A DNA stretch of 41,145 bases from a virus. The stretch is from positions 1 through 41,145 of IMG/VR virus record IMGVR_UViG_3300029258_001156. One strand, 5' to 3'. Of this stretch, positions 1 through 7,980 are shown piece by piece. Under the pieces are notes generated by a model that made no database searches, was not told the DNA's origin, and was given only the letters and a program-made list of their open reading frames with translations. The stretch's first letter is position 1; each line of letters opens with the position of its first letter. A program made the translations under genes and the position numbers.

Positions 1-103
1 GTCTAGCGGCCCACGTCGGCCGAGGATTCGATGCCCCCCTCCCCCTGGGTGCCGCCCCGCCTGGGGGGCCGCACGTTCATGCACGCCTGTGCCCGCCTGT
101 GCA
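1..103 (-). promoter_or_regulatory. Candidate cos/packaging region, left part
   Basis: Non-coding stretch downstream of the HNH gene. Read on the minus strand it contains a very G-rich block (GGGGGAGGGGGG, positions 34-45) followed by CATCGAATCC. An inverted repeat (CCCCCC near 35-40 and GGGGGG near 62-67) could fold into a hairpin. In HK97-like phages with an HNH-TerS gene pair, the cohesive-end site lies between these two genes. The other half of this interval is at the right end of the window (41098-41145). The exact nick positions cannot be read from sequence alone. Confidence 0.45.
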
Positions 104-439
104 TCACTCACCCCTCGCCGTCCGTCGACTATGGCACGACTTACACAACGACCGCAGGTTGCCAGCATCCAACCGTCGGCCACCATCTCTCAGTGCAACC
201 ACATGATGCACCTCACTCGCCTCGCTCACGTATCCCTGATCCATGCAATCCTCACACAACGGGTGCCGACGCAACTGCGTGGCTCTCACCCGCTGCCAAC
301 GTCCGTCATATCCACGCCGGGCCGCAGACTCCCTTGTATCCTTCGCCCGCTTGCGTGGCCCGCAGACGCTACATACACTGCTCCTCACTAGCCCTGGACA
401 GCCCGGCTTGCCGCATGCCACCATCACACGTTGGGCCAC
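104..439 (-). CDS. HNH endonuclease, terminase-associated
   Basis: 111 residues. Zinc-binding CxxC pairs occur early (CSVC), in the middle (CEDC) and near the end (CKSC). The HNH core reads SEVHHVVALRDGG, then N-L-R-S-L-C-K-S-C-H. Small HNH proteins encoded next to terminase are needed for cos cleavage by HK97-type terminases, which act with the large and small subunits and portal. The start is a GTG sharing one base with the preceding stop (TAGTG), with GGAGGTGA six bases upstream; an internal ATG at codon 6 is a less likely start. It is the last gene before the probable cos interval, followed across the window junction by terS. The family call is firm; its role in packaging is inferred from position. 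Confidence 0.9.
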   Translation of the reverse strand: MAQRVMVACGKPGCPGLVRSSVCSVCGPRKRAKDTRESAARRGYDGRWQRVRATQLRRHPLCEDCMDQGYVSEASEVHHVVALRDGGRRLDAGNLRSLCKSCHSRRTARGE

Positions 440-2544
440 TAGCTCACCTCCGGCATCGCCACAATCGTTAGCACGCCCTGAGCGATCACCGTATCATCGG
501 TGGTATTCCTCATCACATACCGATACGCGCCAGCCGTGGCCGTGTTGGTGTCGTCCTCGTCGATGGTGACCTGATTGTTGCTGTCGCCACCCACCGTGCC
601 CGTGACGCTCCACAGTTGCGTTGCCGGGTCGCTCGGGTCGTACACCTGCAACTTGATCGTGTCGCCCGCCAGGCTCACCGCGTCACCATCGCTGTCGGTG
701 ATCGTCCACACGTAGACGCCTAATGCCGCGTGCTGATAGACAGTGAGGTTGCTATCACTCACAGCACCCGCTGATACGGTCGATGACAATGGAGTGACGG
801 TGCCGCCCCAGGGTGCCGCCGTCAACCCCGCCCCCGCCGTGCCAATCTCGGCCGTATCCACAAGGATCGCCGCAACGTCGGTCGCCACGGGCGTAGTGAT
901 CGTGCCGCTTGTCTTCGTGGAGTCGTATCTGACAGTTGCGGGATCGACAAAGAGGGTCGCGTTGTCTTCCTGAATCAGGTCGTACTCATCGCCTCCCGGA
1001 TCGCCTGCATCACTTGTAATGATGGTGCAATTGCGAAGCGTGACCGTCGCGTCTTCCTTTGCCCACACTCCCTGTGTGTTCCCCGTATTGTCTGCGTGGG
1101 TGCTTGTGACGGAAAGGGTGCAGTCCTCTAAGATGAAGTTGGAATCACCATCCGCTTCCAGTGCGGAAACGGCGTAGTCGGTCGCCGTGACCAGTTCCAC
1201 GCCGAGATAGCATCGACGGAACACCACCGAGCAGTCGGTGCTATCACCGTCGTTCAAAGAGCTTCGCACCGCTCCAGGTTCCGCGCCTGCCTCCCCCACA
1301 CCGGTTGAAATAAATGTGGAATCCTCAATCAGGCACGATTGGCCGTGGATAACCATTGCATCATAAGTGGATGTAATTCGCGAAGTCGTCACGGTCAGCC
1401 TGTCGGCACCAAGCACCCAAAGACCATCCGTTTCTCCATGCACGATGCAGTTGATGATTGTCAAGTCAGTCGAGTTATAACCCGTGACCCCCATTGCACC
1501 GTCGGCAATGTTGTGTATTGTCAGTGCCTCAAGTGTTACTCGCCCATTGGTGGCCGAGACAACGCCGGTGTTGAAACTTACGCTACCTCCATATAGCTTG
1601 CTCGCCGTGTTCGCTGCACCTATGATTGTTTGACCAGCTTTCGGCGTGATGGTCCGCTGGTTGGCCATCTGCTCGGTTCCGGCGAATGTTTCTGCACGGA
1701 AACGATCCACGGTCTCTGCCCCGTCGAACGACTCCTCGGCAAACTCGACAGTAATCACAAAGGCATTGGCCGTTTTTGATACGATCGTGTATTCACCGTC
1801 ATAGGCGTCTGTGCCGGTAATTGTGATATGATGGCCGGCGCTGAAACCGTGTGATGCGCTATATAACGTAACGGTCCCGTCCAGGTTGTTCTCGGCATCA
1901 GCTGCATCCAATGTGGCTTGATTTCCAACAAGAACAATCTCGTCTGTCGTCGTGCTATCTATCGTCCATGAGCCATCGAAATAGGTCGTGCCCTCGATCC
2001 GAACTGACGTCACCGCGCTAAAGACGTGCCCGGTCACCGGGATGCCGAACGTGCCGTCTCCTTTGTTGACGGCTGCCGCGTTGTCGAGCGTCTCCAGCCC
2101 CCAAGTGCCCGGCCCAATATGGATCGTATCCCCTTCACCCGCCGCCGTCTCGATCGCATATTCTGGCGTTAACATCGCATCATCCCACGAGTGCCCGCCA
2201 TTGCTGTCGTTGCCCGTGGTCGCCACGTACCACGTCGTATCGCTCGGCACCACCAACACCGTATCCCCTGGACATTCCGCCGTATTCGCCGACTTGTATC
2301 GCGTCTCGATCACGGTGCCCGTCGTAGCCACCGCACCCGTCGTCAGATCCGCGTAGTACCGCCCATTGCCGATCGCCGTCAGCGTGCCGATGCCCGTGTT
2401 CGTCCAGGCCTCGCCGTTGCTGCTGATCTGCGGTTGCCCGGCTGCTTCGCCGGTCTCGGGCGTCATGCCGTCCGTCGCGTCGACAAGTTGAAAATAGACC
2501 CGTCGCCGGGCCTCCGTCGCCTCGCTCACTTGGATCTCTCTCAT
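439..2544 (-). CDS. Large tail fibre / adhesin with beta-helix core
   Basis: 701 residues, the longest protein in the window. The first ~100 residues form a compact beta-rich domain (FQLVDATDGMTPETG... ending in VLVVPSDTTWYV) that probably attaches to the tail. Residues ~110-540 are rich in short T/N/D/G/V strands with repeated patterns such as LTIINCIVHG, LIEDSTFIS and FILEDCTLSV, typical of right-handed beta-helix (pectate-lyase-like) fibres. The last ~120 residues look like an Ig or BppU-type domain (LTVYQHAALGVYVWTITDSDGD...). Probable role is host surface binding or polysaccharide recognition. The ATG overlaps the stop of a 36-residue ORF by four bases, and its own stop overlaps the HNH start. 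No catalytic residues could be assigned. Confidence 0.7.
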   Translation of the reverse strand: MREIQVSEATEARRRVYFQLVDATDGMTPETGEAAGQPQISSNGEAWTNTGIGTLTAIGNGRYYADLTTGAVATTGTVIETRYKSANTAECPGDTVLVVPSDTTWYVATTGNDSNGGHSWDDAMLTPEYAIETAAGEGDTIHIGPGTWGLETLDNAAAVNKGDGTFGIPVTGHVFSAVTSVRIEGTTYFDGSWTIDSTTTDEIVLVGNQATLDAADAENNLDGTVTLYSASHGFSAGHHITITGTDAYDGEYTIVSKTANAFVITVEFAEESFDGAETVDRFRAETFAGTEQMANQRTITPKAGQTIIGAANTASKLYGGSVSFNTGVVSATNGRVTLEALTIHNIADGAMGVTGYNSTDLTIINCIVHGETDGLWVLGADRLTVTTSRITSTYDAMVIHGQSCLIEDSTFISTGVGEAGAEPGAVRSSLNDGDSTDCSVVFRRCYLGVELVTATDYAVSALEADGDSNFILEDCTLSVTSTHADNTGNTQGVWAKEDATVTLRNCTIITSDAGDPGGDEYDLIQEDNATLFVDPATVRYDSTKTSGTITTPVATDVAAILVDTAEIGTAGAGLTAAPWGGTVTPLSSTVSAGAVSDSNLTVYQHAALGVYVWTITDSDGDAVSLAGDTIKLQVYDPSDPATQLWSVTGTVGGDSNNQVTIDEDDTNTATAGAYRYVMRNTTDDTVIAQGVLTIVAMPEVS

Positions 2545-2651
2545 GCGTCAATCCTTCCACGCTTGAGGATGACGTTCTGGTAATACCACGGGCTGCCCGC
2601 CGTATCCACCTCACCCGCCGCGAAACCCAAATTCATCAGCCACAACAACAT
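2541..2651 (-). CDS. Small hypothetical protein, 36 residues
   Basis: A complete 36-codon frame (MLLWLMNLGFAAGEV..., ending KRGRIDA) exactly fills the gap between two fibre genes. Its ATG shares one base with the upstream stop (TGATG), and its TGA overlaps the ATG of the 701-residue fibre gene by four bases (ATGA). The same coupling is used throughout this genome, which argues for real translation. The N-terminus is hydrophobic and the tail basic. The function is unknown; it may mainly couple translation of the two flanking genes. Confidence 0.55.
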   Translation of the reverse strand: MLLWLMNLGFAAGEVDTAGSPWYYQNVILKRGRIDA

Positions 2652-3829
2652 CACGCCACCTCAATGTAGGTCATCGTCCAGGCAATATCCTGAGCCGCCG
2701 ACGAGTTCAGTTCGATCGCCTCATTCGCCGTGTCGGTCTCCAGCCATCCGCCGGGGTTGAACGGCAGCACGAAGCCCGCCACCGTGTCCCCGTCCGCGTC
2801 GAGCGACATCGCAAGCGACCCCGCCGAACCGAACAATAGCTCATTGTCGCCGTTATCAAGAAACACGGAATTCGTGGTGGCCGACGTGGCGAAGAGTCCC
2901 AGTGCCAGTACCCGGATCTTCTTCCCCGCCACGGCCGCGACAAGGGTGTCTGTCGCCCCGACGCCCCCGGCCGCCAAACCCGACGCCCGCTTGATCGTGC
3001 AGGCCGTCGTGCCGTCGTAAGCCACACTGCTACTCTGCTGTGCGATCACGCCGCCGATGGTGTCGGTCCCCGCCGCGATGCTCGTCACGTCGACGTCGCC
3101 GATGTCGACGCCGCTGTTGGCCGCGAGTTTGCCGATGGCGTTGGTCCCTGCCGGAAGCGGCGCGACCACGTCCACCTGCGCCTCGCTGCCGGAGACGATG
3201 TTGTCGAGAATCTGAGCGGCCGTCACGATGGCTGCGATCTCGGTGTCGAGGTATCCGGCCACGTTCGCCAGGGTCGCTTCGGTCGCGCCCGCCGCCGTCG
3301 ATGTCGCGATCGCATCGAGCACGGCGTTGTCGGTGGCGCTGAGATTCGCCGTCACCGTCCCGCTGACCGGCTGGGTCGCTGGCCAGAACGTGCCCGTCAC
3401 CGCCGTCGTCGGTGCCGACGTGACGGTCACCGCCCCGGTGTTGCACGCCGTGATCTTGCCGTCGATGCTCGCGGCACTGGTGGCGATGTTGCCCGTGTCG
3501 GCGTCCATGGTGGTCAACAGCGCATTGCCGGCCGTAGCCAGCACCTCCAATGCCGCCAAGTCGGTCGCTATGGCCGAGGTGTCCGCGTCAATGGTGCCCA
3601 ACAGTGCCACGCTCGGGTCGTCGCTTGCCAGTGTCACCCGCTGCGTGCCCGCCGTCACAGCCCCCGCGCCACCGACGATAATGGACTGACTCCATGAGCC
3701 CTCGGAGCCCGAGAGGATCGTGTGCGCGACGATCTGAAACTTGGCAGTATCGCCACTGAACGCCATTTCCGCCGAAGCACAGATCGCGCCCGACGTGGCG
3801 TTTTCGTTGAGTTGCACATTATCCGCCAT
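2651..3829 (-). CDS. Alanine/threonine-rich tail fibre-like structural protein
   Basis: 392 residues, very rich in A, T, G, S and D. The middle (~80-260) has low-complexity repeats of the type DADTSAIATDLAALE, MDADTGNIATSAASID and LAANSGVDIGDVDVTSIAAGT, which suggest a repetitive fibrous shaft. The C-terminal ~100 residues (KIRVLALGLFATSATTN... to MTYIEVA) resemble a globular beta-sandwich tip. Such proteins are common among tail appendage genes. It lies between a LamG-type adhesin and the 701-residue fibre. Structural function is inferred from composition and context. Confidence 0.6.
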   Translation of the reverse strand: MADNVQLNENATSGAICASAEMAFSGDTAKFQIVAHTILSGSEGSWSQSIIVGGAGAVTAGTQRVTLASDDPSVALLGTIDADTSAIATDLAALEVLATAGNALLTTMDADTGNIATSAASIDGKITACNTGAVTVTSAPTTAVTGTFWPATQPVSGTVTANLSATDNAVLDAIATSTAAGATEATLANVAGYLDTEIAAIVTAAQILDNIVSGSEAQVDVVAPLPAGTNAIGKLAANSGVDIGDVDVTSIAAGTDTIGGVIAQQSSSVAYDGTTACTIKRASGLAAGGVGATDTLVAAVAGKKIRVLALGLFATSATTNSVFLDNGDNELLFGSAGSLAMSLDADGDTVAGFVLPFNPGGWLETDTANEAIELNSSAAQDIAWTMTYIEVA

Positions 3830-3838
3830 GATTGTTCC

Positions 3839-4894
3839 CTAGCAAGAAAGAATTCCGCCGCCGATGATTTGCGACACACCACCGTTGCTCAACTCCGACC
3901 CGACCGTCATCTCGTTGTCCGCCGACGTGACGTTGTTGTACGTCCATTGCGCGTAAGCGGCCGCGTCCCCGCACGGGTCCGCGGTGACCCAGTAACGCCA
4001 ATCCTCCATGCGGCCGTCCATGCCGCGACTGTTCCAGTACCGCGACAACAGGGAATAATCGTAGACGTTCGACGGCGTGGCCGCGTCACCAACGGTACTG
4101 ACGGCCGTGGCTGCGACACCGTTGACGTAAATCTGTAATCCGCTCGCGTCGTTTCGCTTGAACCGGGCGGCGACGTGGTACCAAGTGTCTTCGACGATCG
4201 TCGCCGTATGCGTCAGGGCTGTGCTACCGACGTTGAACTGAAAGCGATCCGACCCGCCGTACAACCGCACGCCGAATGACGAGTAATCCTGTTTGGCCCA
4301 GCAGACCGGGTCCGCGTAGAATCCGTCCAAATCATTGAACCAAATCCAACAATCGACGGTCACCTCATCTTGTCCGTCCATCGAGGCATTCTCGGCGACC
4401 AACATCCGATCCCCAACGGCCGTCGCTTCACGCGAGGCCGCGATTACCCCCGCCGCCGACTGCGTTCCCTGCGTAATCACCGCGTTGTGGCCGTTGCCGG
4501 TGATGTCCGGCTCGGGAGACGACGTGCCGTCCATCTGGATCGCGCATTCCAGGCCGGACGCCGAAAACGCATCGGCCGCGCTGCTGCCGTCGGAGGCCGC
4601 CGCATTGCCGTAGTACATCACCAACGATGCTCCGCTGGTCGAATCGAGCGTCGGGATCTGAATCCAGAACTTCGCCTCGACGTCGGTCGACCGGCTCCAG
4701 AGCAGCCGCTGATAGTTCAGTTCGGTATCGTCGGTCAGCGCAAACCGCACGTCGTAGCCGTCCGCGCGAGCCTTCATCAGGTCCGAGTCGTTCGAGAATT
4801 CCAACAGCGACGGCACATCGGTCAGCGTCGCGTCGACGTTGCTCGCGCTCACCTCGATTTCGCGTCTGTATTGCCATGCCGAGAAGTCGGCCAT
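3839..4894 (-). CDS. DUF2341 / LamG (concanavalin-like) adhesin
   Basis: 351 residues. The N-terminal ~110 residues (WQYRREIEVSASNVDATLTDVP... VRFALTDDTELNYQ... YYGNAAASD) match the DUF2341 pattern. Residues ~120-320 match a concanavalin A-like LamG jelly-roll (VTVDCWIWFNDLDGF, FGVRLYGGSDRFQFNVG, DTWYHVAARFKRN, LQIYVNGVAA, RMEDWRYW). These domains bind carbohydrates on cell surfaces, so a receptor-binding or adhesion role on the tail is likely. The C-terminus is glycine-rich and ends in Cys. It lies in the tail-appendage cluster at the end of the late genes. Confidence 0.8.
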   Translation of the reverse strand: MADFSAWQYRREIEVSASNVDATLTDVPSLLEFSNDSDLMKARADGYDVRFALTDDTELNYQRLLWSRSTDVEAKFWIQIPTLDSTSGASLVMYYGNAAASDGSSAADAFSASGLECAIQMDGTSSPEPDITGNGHNAVITQGTQSAAGVIAASREATAVGDRMLVAENASMDGQDEVTVDCWIWFNDLDGFYADPVCWAKQDYSSFGVRLYGGSDRFQFNVGSTALTHTATIVEDTWYHVAARFKRNDASGLQIYVNGVAATAVSTVGDAATPSNVYDYSLLSRYWNSRGMDGRMEDWRYWVTADPCGDAAAYAQWTYNNVTSADNEMTVGSELSNGGVSQIIGGGILSC

Positions 4895-4918
4895 TATTTC
4901 GCCTTTAGGGTGCGATGG

Positions 4919-5155
4919 TTACTTTTCCAATACGGTCACGCGGCGTTCCAGATCACTCAAACGCCCGCTGTGCTGGATACACTTGGGGACGCGGTTCTCC
5001 TCGGCCTCTTGCAACCGAGCCACCTTGACGATCATGTCGGCGATCTGCGTCGAGATGACGGCCAGTTTGGCGTGGACCATAAACAGCCACGGAACCAACA
5101 GCACGCCGACGCCGCCGATCGCTCCGATGATGATTCCCCATTCTTGAATGCTCAT
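4919..5155 (-). CDS. Small membrane protein with coiled coil (holin- or spanin-like)
   Basis: 78 residues. One transmembrane helix spans ~6-27 (WGIIIGAIGGVGVLLVPWLF), followed by a soluble region with a C-terminal coiled coil (QIADMIVKVARLQEAEEN... LSDLERRVTVLEK). This topology fits an inner-membrane spanin or a small holin/XhlA-like lysis protein. The ATG overlaps the previous stop by four bases (ATGA), which decides the start over longer readings of the frame. It sits in the same run as DUF1353 and downstream of the cysteine-peptidase lysis candidate. The lysis role is inferred. Confidence 0.55.
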   Translation of the reverse strand: MSIQEWGIIIGAIGGVGVLLVPWLFMVHAKLAVISTQIADMIVKVARLQEAEENRVPKCIQHSGRLSDLERRVTVLEK

Positions 5156-5553
5156 CGCAGCCCTCGCGCCATGGAACGTACCCTCATGTACATGGAGCAC
5201 AAACGGACGCCCCAATACATCGCCACCCGCCGCCACCACGGGACACCAAGTTCCCGCATCGCCTCCCGAAAGACCGCGTCGGCCATGAAGCGACCGCACG
5301 TATCTTGTGAGCATAGGTAGTCATGCACCACGGCCGCGCGGTCATAGATTCCGGTCGGCGGGAAGATCGGCCACAGTGGCCTGGGGACGCTTGCAAAATC
5401 GGTCACGAACCCCTCGGGGACGCAGACACGCAACCCAAGGCCCGACGTCGGCTCGCCACCGAACAACAGCGGCGCTCGCAGTCGATACCGCGCGCGGCCA
5501 TCGTCGGTCGTGCCAATGTATTCCGGTGGGAGTATCCAGTCGGTGAAGGTCAT
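5152..5553 (-). CDS. DUF1353 family protein
   Basis: 133 residues. It carries the DUF1353 signature: GFVTDFASVPRPLW, P-P-T-G-I-Y and AAVVHDYL, in the usual order, with conserved D, H and D positions that could form an active site. DUF1353 proteins are frequent in tailed phages, usually near lysis or tail-tip genes; their biochemical role is not settled. It is coupled by ATGA overlaps to the genes on both sides. The family call is firm and the function open. Confidence 0.85.
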   Translation of the reverse strand: MTFTDWILPPEYIGTTDDGRARYRLRAPLLFGGEPTSGLGLRVCVPEGFVTDFASVPRPLWPIFPPTGIYDRAAVVHDYLCSQDTCGRFMADAVFREAMRELGVPWWRRVAMYWGVRLCSMYMRVRSMARGLR

Positions 5554-5858
5554 CGCTGCTCGATGTCGATTGGGTTTCCGTCGGCGTCGTAAAATCGAAC
5601 CTCGTATTCCGTATCGGGCACGTTTGCCGCCGGCACGGGTGTCGGGTCGGGCGCGTCGGGTCGCATCGCGAACAGCCCACCGAGCACGATCCCGCCGACC
5701 ACCAACAACTCGCGCCAGCCCATGCCCCGGCTGATATTGCGGTTGACGACCACCTCGACGCCGTCACTCTCGGGGATGTCGAGCGCCTTGTAGGTCGCCG
5801 TCTTCGCAAGCTCCCGCCGCCACTCCAGCCCCTTGTTGAATTCGGTGTAGGGGTTCAT
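5550..5858 (-). CDS. Single-pass membrane protein, unknown
   Basis: 102 residues. A soluble N-terminal ~45 residues (YTEFNKGLEWRRELAKTATYKALDIP...) is followed by a hydrophobic segment at ~50-65 (ELLVVGGIVLGGLFAM) and then a proline-rich linker and a short beta-like tail (TEYEVRFYDADGNPIDIEQR). The ATG and stop overlap their neighbours by four bases each. A membrane-associated role in lysis or adsorption is possible. I do not recognise a family. Confidence 0.6.
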   Translation of the reverse strand: MNPYTEFNKGLEWRRELAKTATYKALDIPESDGVEVVVNRNISRGMGWRELLVVGGIVLGGLFAMRPDAPDPTPVPAANVPDTEYEVRFYDADGNPIDIEQR

Positions 5859-6016
5859 TTCGTCGCGCTTTCGGCCGTCGCAAATAATGTTGTCACCTCC
5901 TCCGCGAACCGCTCGCCCTCGCGTGCCATGTCGAGCGCGAGAAGCCGCGACGTCCTTTCCAGGTCGACCGGCCTCCCCTGCTCGATGTCGTCAATCAATG
6001 CGTCGATCCGACTCAC
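5855..6016 (-). CDS. Small hypothetical protein, 53 residues (GTG start)
   Basis: Predicted helical, charged protein: SRIDALIDDIEQGRPVDLER, then TSRLLALDMAREGERFAEEV and a short tail. The start is a GTG overlapping the upstream stop by four bases (GTGA), and its stop overlaps the next ATG (ATGA), so it fits the coupled operon exactly. No domain recognised. Confidence 0.6.
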   Translation of the reverse strand: MSRIDALIDDIEQGRPVDLERTSRLLALDMAREGERFAEEVTTLFATAESATK

Positions 6017-6222
6017 ACCCCGGCCGCCGTTTTCTCGTTCGGGTTGCCGGTCAGGCCGTAGCGGTTGGCCATCGCCTGCTCGACATCCAGTTCGTCGAAC
6101 TTCCGGTCGGCAATGATCGCCTGCCGAGCACTGGTCAGCGCGAACGCCTTGCCGATCACGTCGAACGTGGTCGCTTGGCTTGTGCGCACTACGTCGTTCA
6201 TGTTGATCGTTTCTTCCGCCAT
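6013..6222 (-). CDS. Small hypothetical protein, 69 residues
   Basis: 69 residues, mixed helical (INMNDVVRTSQATTFDVIGK... KFDELDVEQAMANRYGL...). The start has a strong AAGGAG Shine-Dalgarno seven bases before the ATG. It heads a run of four small coupled genes (to 5152). No family recognised. Its position between the lipoprotein gene and the membrane protein genes suggests a minor structural or lysis-associated role, which is a guess. Confidence 0.6.
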   Translation of the reverse strand: MAEETINMNDVVRTSQATTFDVIGKAFALTSARQAIIADRKFDELDVEQAMANRYGLTGNPNEKTAAGV

Positions 6223-6233
6223 GTCTCAACTCC

Positions 6234-6641
6234 TTATCGCTTGGGTGTTCGGGGGACAATTTCGTAGAATGCCACTCCGCGCGGCATCTTTTTTAGCACC
6301 TCCCCGACAATGATGCTTATATCCGTCTGCGATATTTTGGTATCGCCTTGGGTCTTGATAATCGCTTCGAGCGCCTCGACCCGTCGCCGCAGGTCGGCGC
6401 ACGGGTCGTCCGGCACCACGTCGACAACGACCGGCACCTCGCAGATCCCATCGGGACAAGTCCCCGGACATTGCGGAGCCTCCTCGGGCGGCAGTGGGAC
6501 CTCTTCCGGTTTTTGGATTCGAGGGGTGCAACGCGGCTTATCTCGCTTGTGCCGGCCGAACAGCCCGCCGTCGGCGTCGTAGTCGGCCGCGAAGCAGGCG
6601 AGTAGTGCTAGCGTCAGTGCGATGATCGTAGCGTTTTTCAT
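6234..6641 (-). CDS. Putative lipoprotein, candidate outer spanin
   Basis: 135 residues starting at the ATG that overlaps the upstream stop (ATGA). The N-terminus is a short basic-hydrophobic signal with a lipobox-like LLAC at 12-15 (cleavage before Cys15). It is followed by a proline-rich, charged linker with several Cys (KPEEVPLPPEEAPQCPGTCP...) and a helical C-terminus with a short coiled coil (CADLRRRVEALEAIIKTQ). A lipid-anchored proline-rich protein next to a lysis peptidase suggests an outer-membrane spanin subunit, which would imply a two-membrane host. No homologue was searched. Confidence 0.5.
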   Translation of the reverse strand: MKNATIIALTLALLACFAADYDADGGLFGRHKRDKPRCTPRIQKPEEVPLPPEEAPQCPGTCPDGICEVPVVVDVVPDDPCADLRRRVEALEAIIKTQGDTKISQTDISIIVGEVLKKMPRGVAFYEIVPRTPKR

Positions 6642-6904
6642 GATATCATCGGGCCAGACATGTTGCCCAGATGACACCATGCAGACACCCTTATTCTTTT
6701 TTCTGGTAAATGACACTTCCTCCAGTCTACCGGCCCCAACAGCATGTAATCGTTTGGCATTTCGATCTCGTAGACGTATCCATTGACCAATTGACCGTCG
6801 AGGTACACGTCTGTGTCTACGATGCTTCCTCGGTCGCCATTCTCACACAACGTCCCCTCATCCCCGTAGAGATCCAAGTCAAACCATTGCCGAAGATCAC
6901 TCAT
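6638..6904 (-). CDS. Hypothetical protein, 88 residues
   Basis: Begins at the ATG overlapping the peptidase stop by four bases; longer readings of the frame run inside the peptidase gene and are rejected. The sequence (SDLRQWFDLDLYGDEGTLCE..., DVYLDGQLVNGYVYEIEMP..., KRIRVSAWCHLG) looks like a small beta-rich soluble domain with two or three Cys. No family recognised. It is co-expressed with the peptidase upstream and the lipoprotein downstream. Confidence 0.55.
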   Translation of the reverse strand: MSDLRQWFDLDLYGDEGTLCENGDRGSIVDTDVYLDGQLVNGYVYEIEMPNDYMLLGPVDWRKCHLPEKRIRVSAWCHLGNMSGPMIS

Positions 6905-7416
6905 CGTGCCACCCCCACCGCCCGACCACCGGACTTGCGCCAGTACGCCAGAAACCCGGCCCTCGGGTAGCACTGGATTTTGTCGGTATGATTCGGGTCG
7001 CTGATAACCGCCACGCCCGAGCGATACCCACAGAAAACCACCGCGTGCATGCGCTCCTCTACGCCAGTGCCTCGCCGTGTCCTCACTCGCTTCTCCGCCA
7101 TCCAATCGATCACCACCCCCTCGTGCCGATCGAGGAAAGAGGCGTCACCACTGAACGTCGCCACGACCGGCAGCCCGGCCGCCTTGGCTGCTCGGGCAAT
7201 CGTTTGGTGGGCAACCGGGCCGCGATGACTCGCCCGCCACGCGTCGGCCTGCTCGAGCATCCCGTGCATTCTCAGCACGGTGACAAACGACGCATGGCCG
7301 CACGACTTGCCGTAGTTCGGCTCGCGGATTTGTTGGGGTGGGATCGTCGCCGCGCTGGCCGAGGTGGCCAGGAGGAGGAGCAAGAGCGGAAAGCGGAAAG
7401 CGGAAAGCGGTTGCAT
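6901..7416 (-). CDS. Secreted papain-like/C39-like cysteine peptidase, candidate endolysin
   Basis: 171 residues. A clear Sec signal peptide occupies 1-22 (basic start, poly-Leu core, AxA site at SASA). The mature part has a C39-like active site: Cys39 in NYGKSCGHASF, His124 in RMHAVVFCGY, and Asp140/Asn142 in VISDPNH. A phage-encoded exported peptidase in this place is best read as the lytic enzyme, cutting peptidoglycan cross-links or envelope protein without needing a holin for export. The DNA for the signal peptide contains a tandem AGCGGAAA repeat (7387-7410). No good Shine-Dalgarno precedes the ATG. The peptidase fold is fairly certain; the endolysin role is inferred. Confidence 0.65.
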   Translation of the reverse strand: MQPLSAFRFPLLLLLLATSASAATIPPQQIREPNYGKSCGHASFVTVLRMHGMLEQADAWRASHRGPVAHQTIARAAKAAGLPVVATFSGDASFLDRHEGVVIDWMAEKRVRTRRGTGVEERMHAVVFCGYRSGVAVISDPNHTDKIQCYPRAGFLAYWRKSGGRAVGVAR

Positions 7417-7470
7417 GTCCGCTAATTTGGCAAGAAAAGACGAAAAGACAACAGCAACGTTGTCAGGTCC

Positions 7471-7746
7471 TTATGGGCGGGTTGCAATCCACCGTCGTGT
7501 GCGGCAGGCAATGCACGGCCACGTCGTCACCGTCGCCTGGCATCCGTCGCACCATCGCGGCTCACAGTCCTCGGCGTCCGGGACCGAGACGTTTGGCAGT
7601 GGCTCCAATCCGACCGCCTCGGCGACGATCCGATAGACGGTCCGCTCGTGCAGCCCGGTCAGTTCCGCGATCTCGATCACCTTGTAACCATCACCACGCA
7701 GGTCAAGCACGTCCTGGCTGGTCGCGAGTGGCGTTCGTTTTGGCAT
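7471..7746 (-). CDS. Small HTH + zinc-ribbon protein
   Basis: 91 residues. Residues ~8-45 form a resolvase/Trp-repressor-like helix-turn-helix (SQDVLDLRGDGYKVIEIAEL then TGLHERTVYRIVAEA). Residues ~60-85 carry a zinc ribbon (CEPRWCDGC ... CIAC). It is probably a DNA-binding regulator, perhaps of the late genes that follow it. Shine-Dalgarno GAGG lies six bases before the ATG. It follows another small zinc protein by 15 bases. Confidence 0.6.
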   Translation of the reverse strand: MPKRTPLATSQDVLDLRGDGYKVIEIAELTGLHERTVYRIVAEAVGLEPLPNVSVPDAEDCEPRWCDGCQATVTTWPCIACRTRRWIATRP

Positions 7747-7761
7747 CCTTGCCTCTTTGAG

Positions 7762-7941
7762 TTACTGGCTCCCGAGCCGCGTGGCTCGTGTTGGTGTGGC
7801 CTGGACCGCCTTATGCTCGACGATCTTGGCGTTCTGTCCGGCGCACGTCGGGCAGATCCGATTGCCCACCCAGAGCGAGTCGAACAGTCCGCCGCATTTC
7901 AGACAGCGGCGGGGCGTGGTGTCTTTGGGGCGACGGGCCAT
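7762..7941 (-). CDS. Small zinc-ribbon protein, 59 residues
   Basis: Residues ~13-35 contain two CxxC knuckles (CLKC and CPTC) spaced as a rubredoxin-like zinc ribbon, followed by a basic tail. Start chosen at the ATG (MARRPKD); the GTG just before it is in frame but closer to the Shine-Dalgarno AAGG. The 18-base leader is identical to that of the tailspike gene. Possible transcription or anti-termination accessory; no specific family recognised. Confidence 0.55.
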   Translation of the reverse strand: MARRPKDTTPRRCLKCGGLFDSLWVGNRICPTCAGQNAKIVEHKAVQATPTRATRLGSQ

Positions 7942-7956
7942 CACTCACCTTCTTTC
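7939..7956 (-). repeat. 18-bp repeated translation leader (copy also at 9442-9459)
   Basis: The sequence GAAAGAAGGTGAGTGATG (minus strand), comprising the ribosome-binding site and start codon of the 59-residue zinc protein, occurs identically before the tailspike gene at 9442-9459. The genes that follow are unrelated. This points to recombination at the leader or to a shared expression cassette. Confidence 0.6.
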
Positions 7957-7980
7957 ATGTTCAGTTAGCTTTGAGTTATG

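Noticed and set aside
31-471. 146-codon plus-strand frame at the left end
   Set aside because: Antisense to the HNH gene and the packaging region, rich in Pro/His/Arg, no ribosome site.
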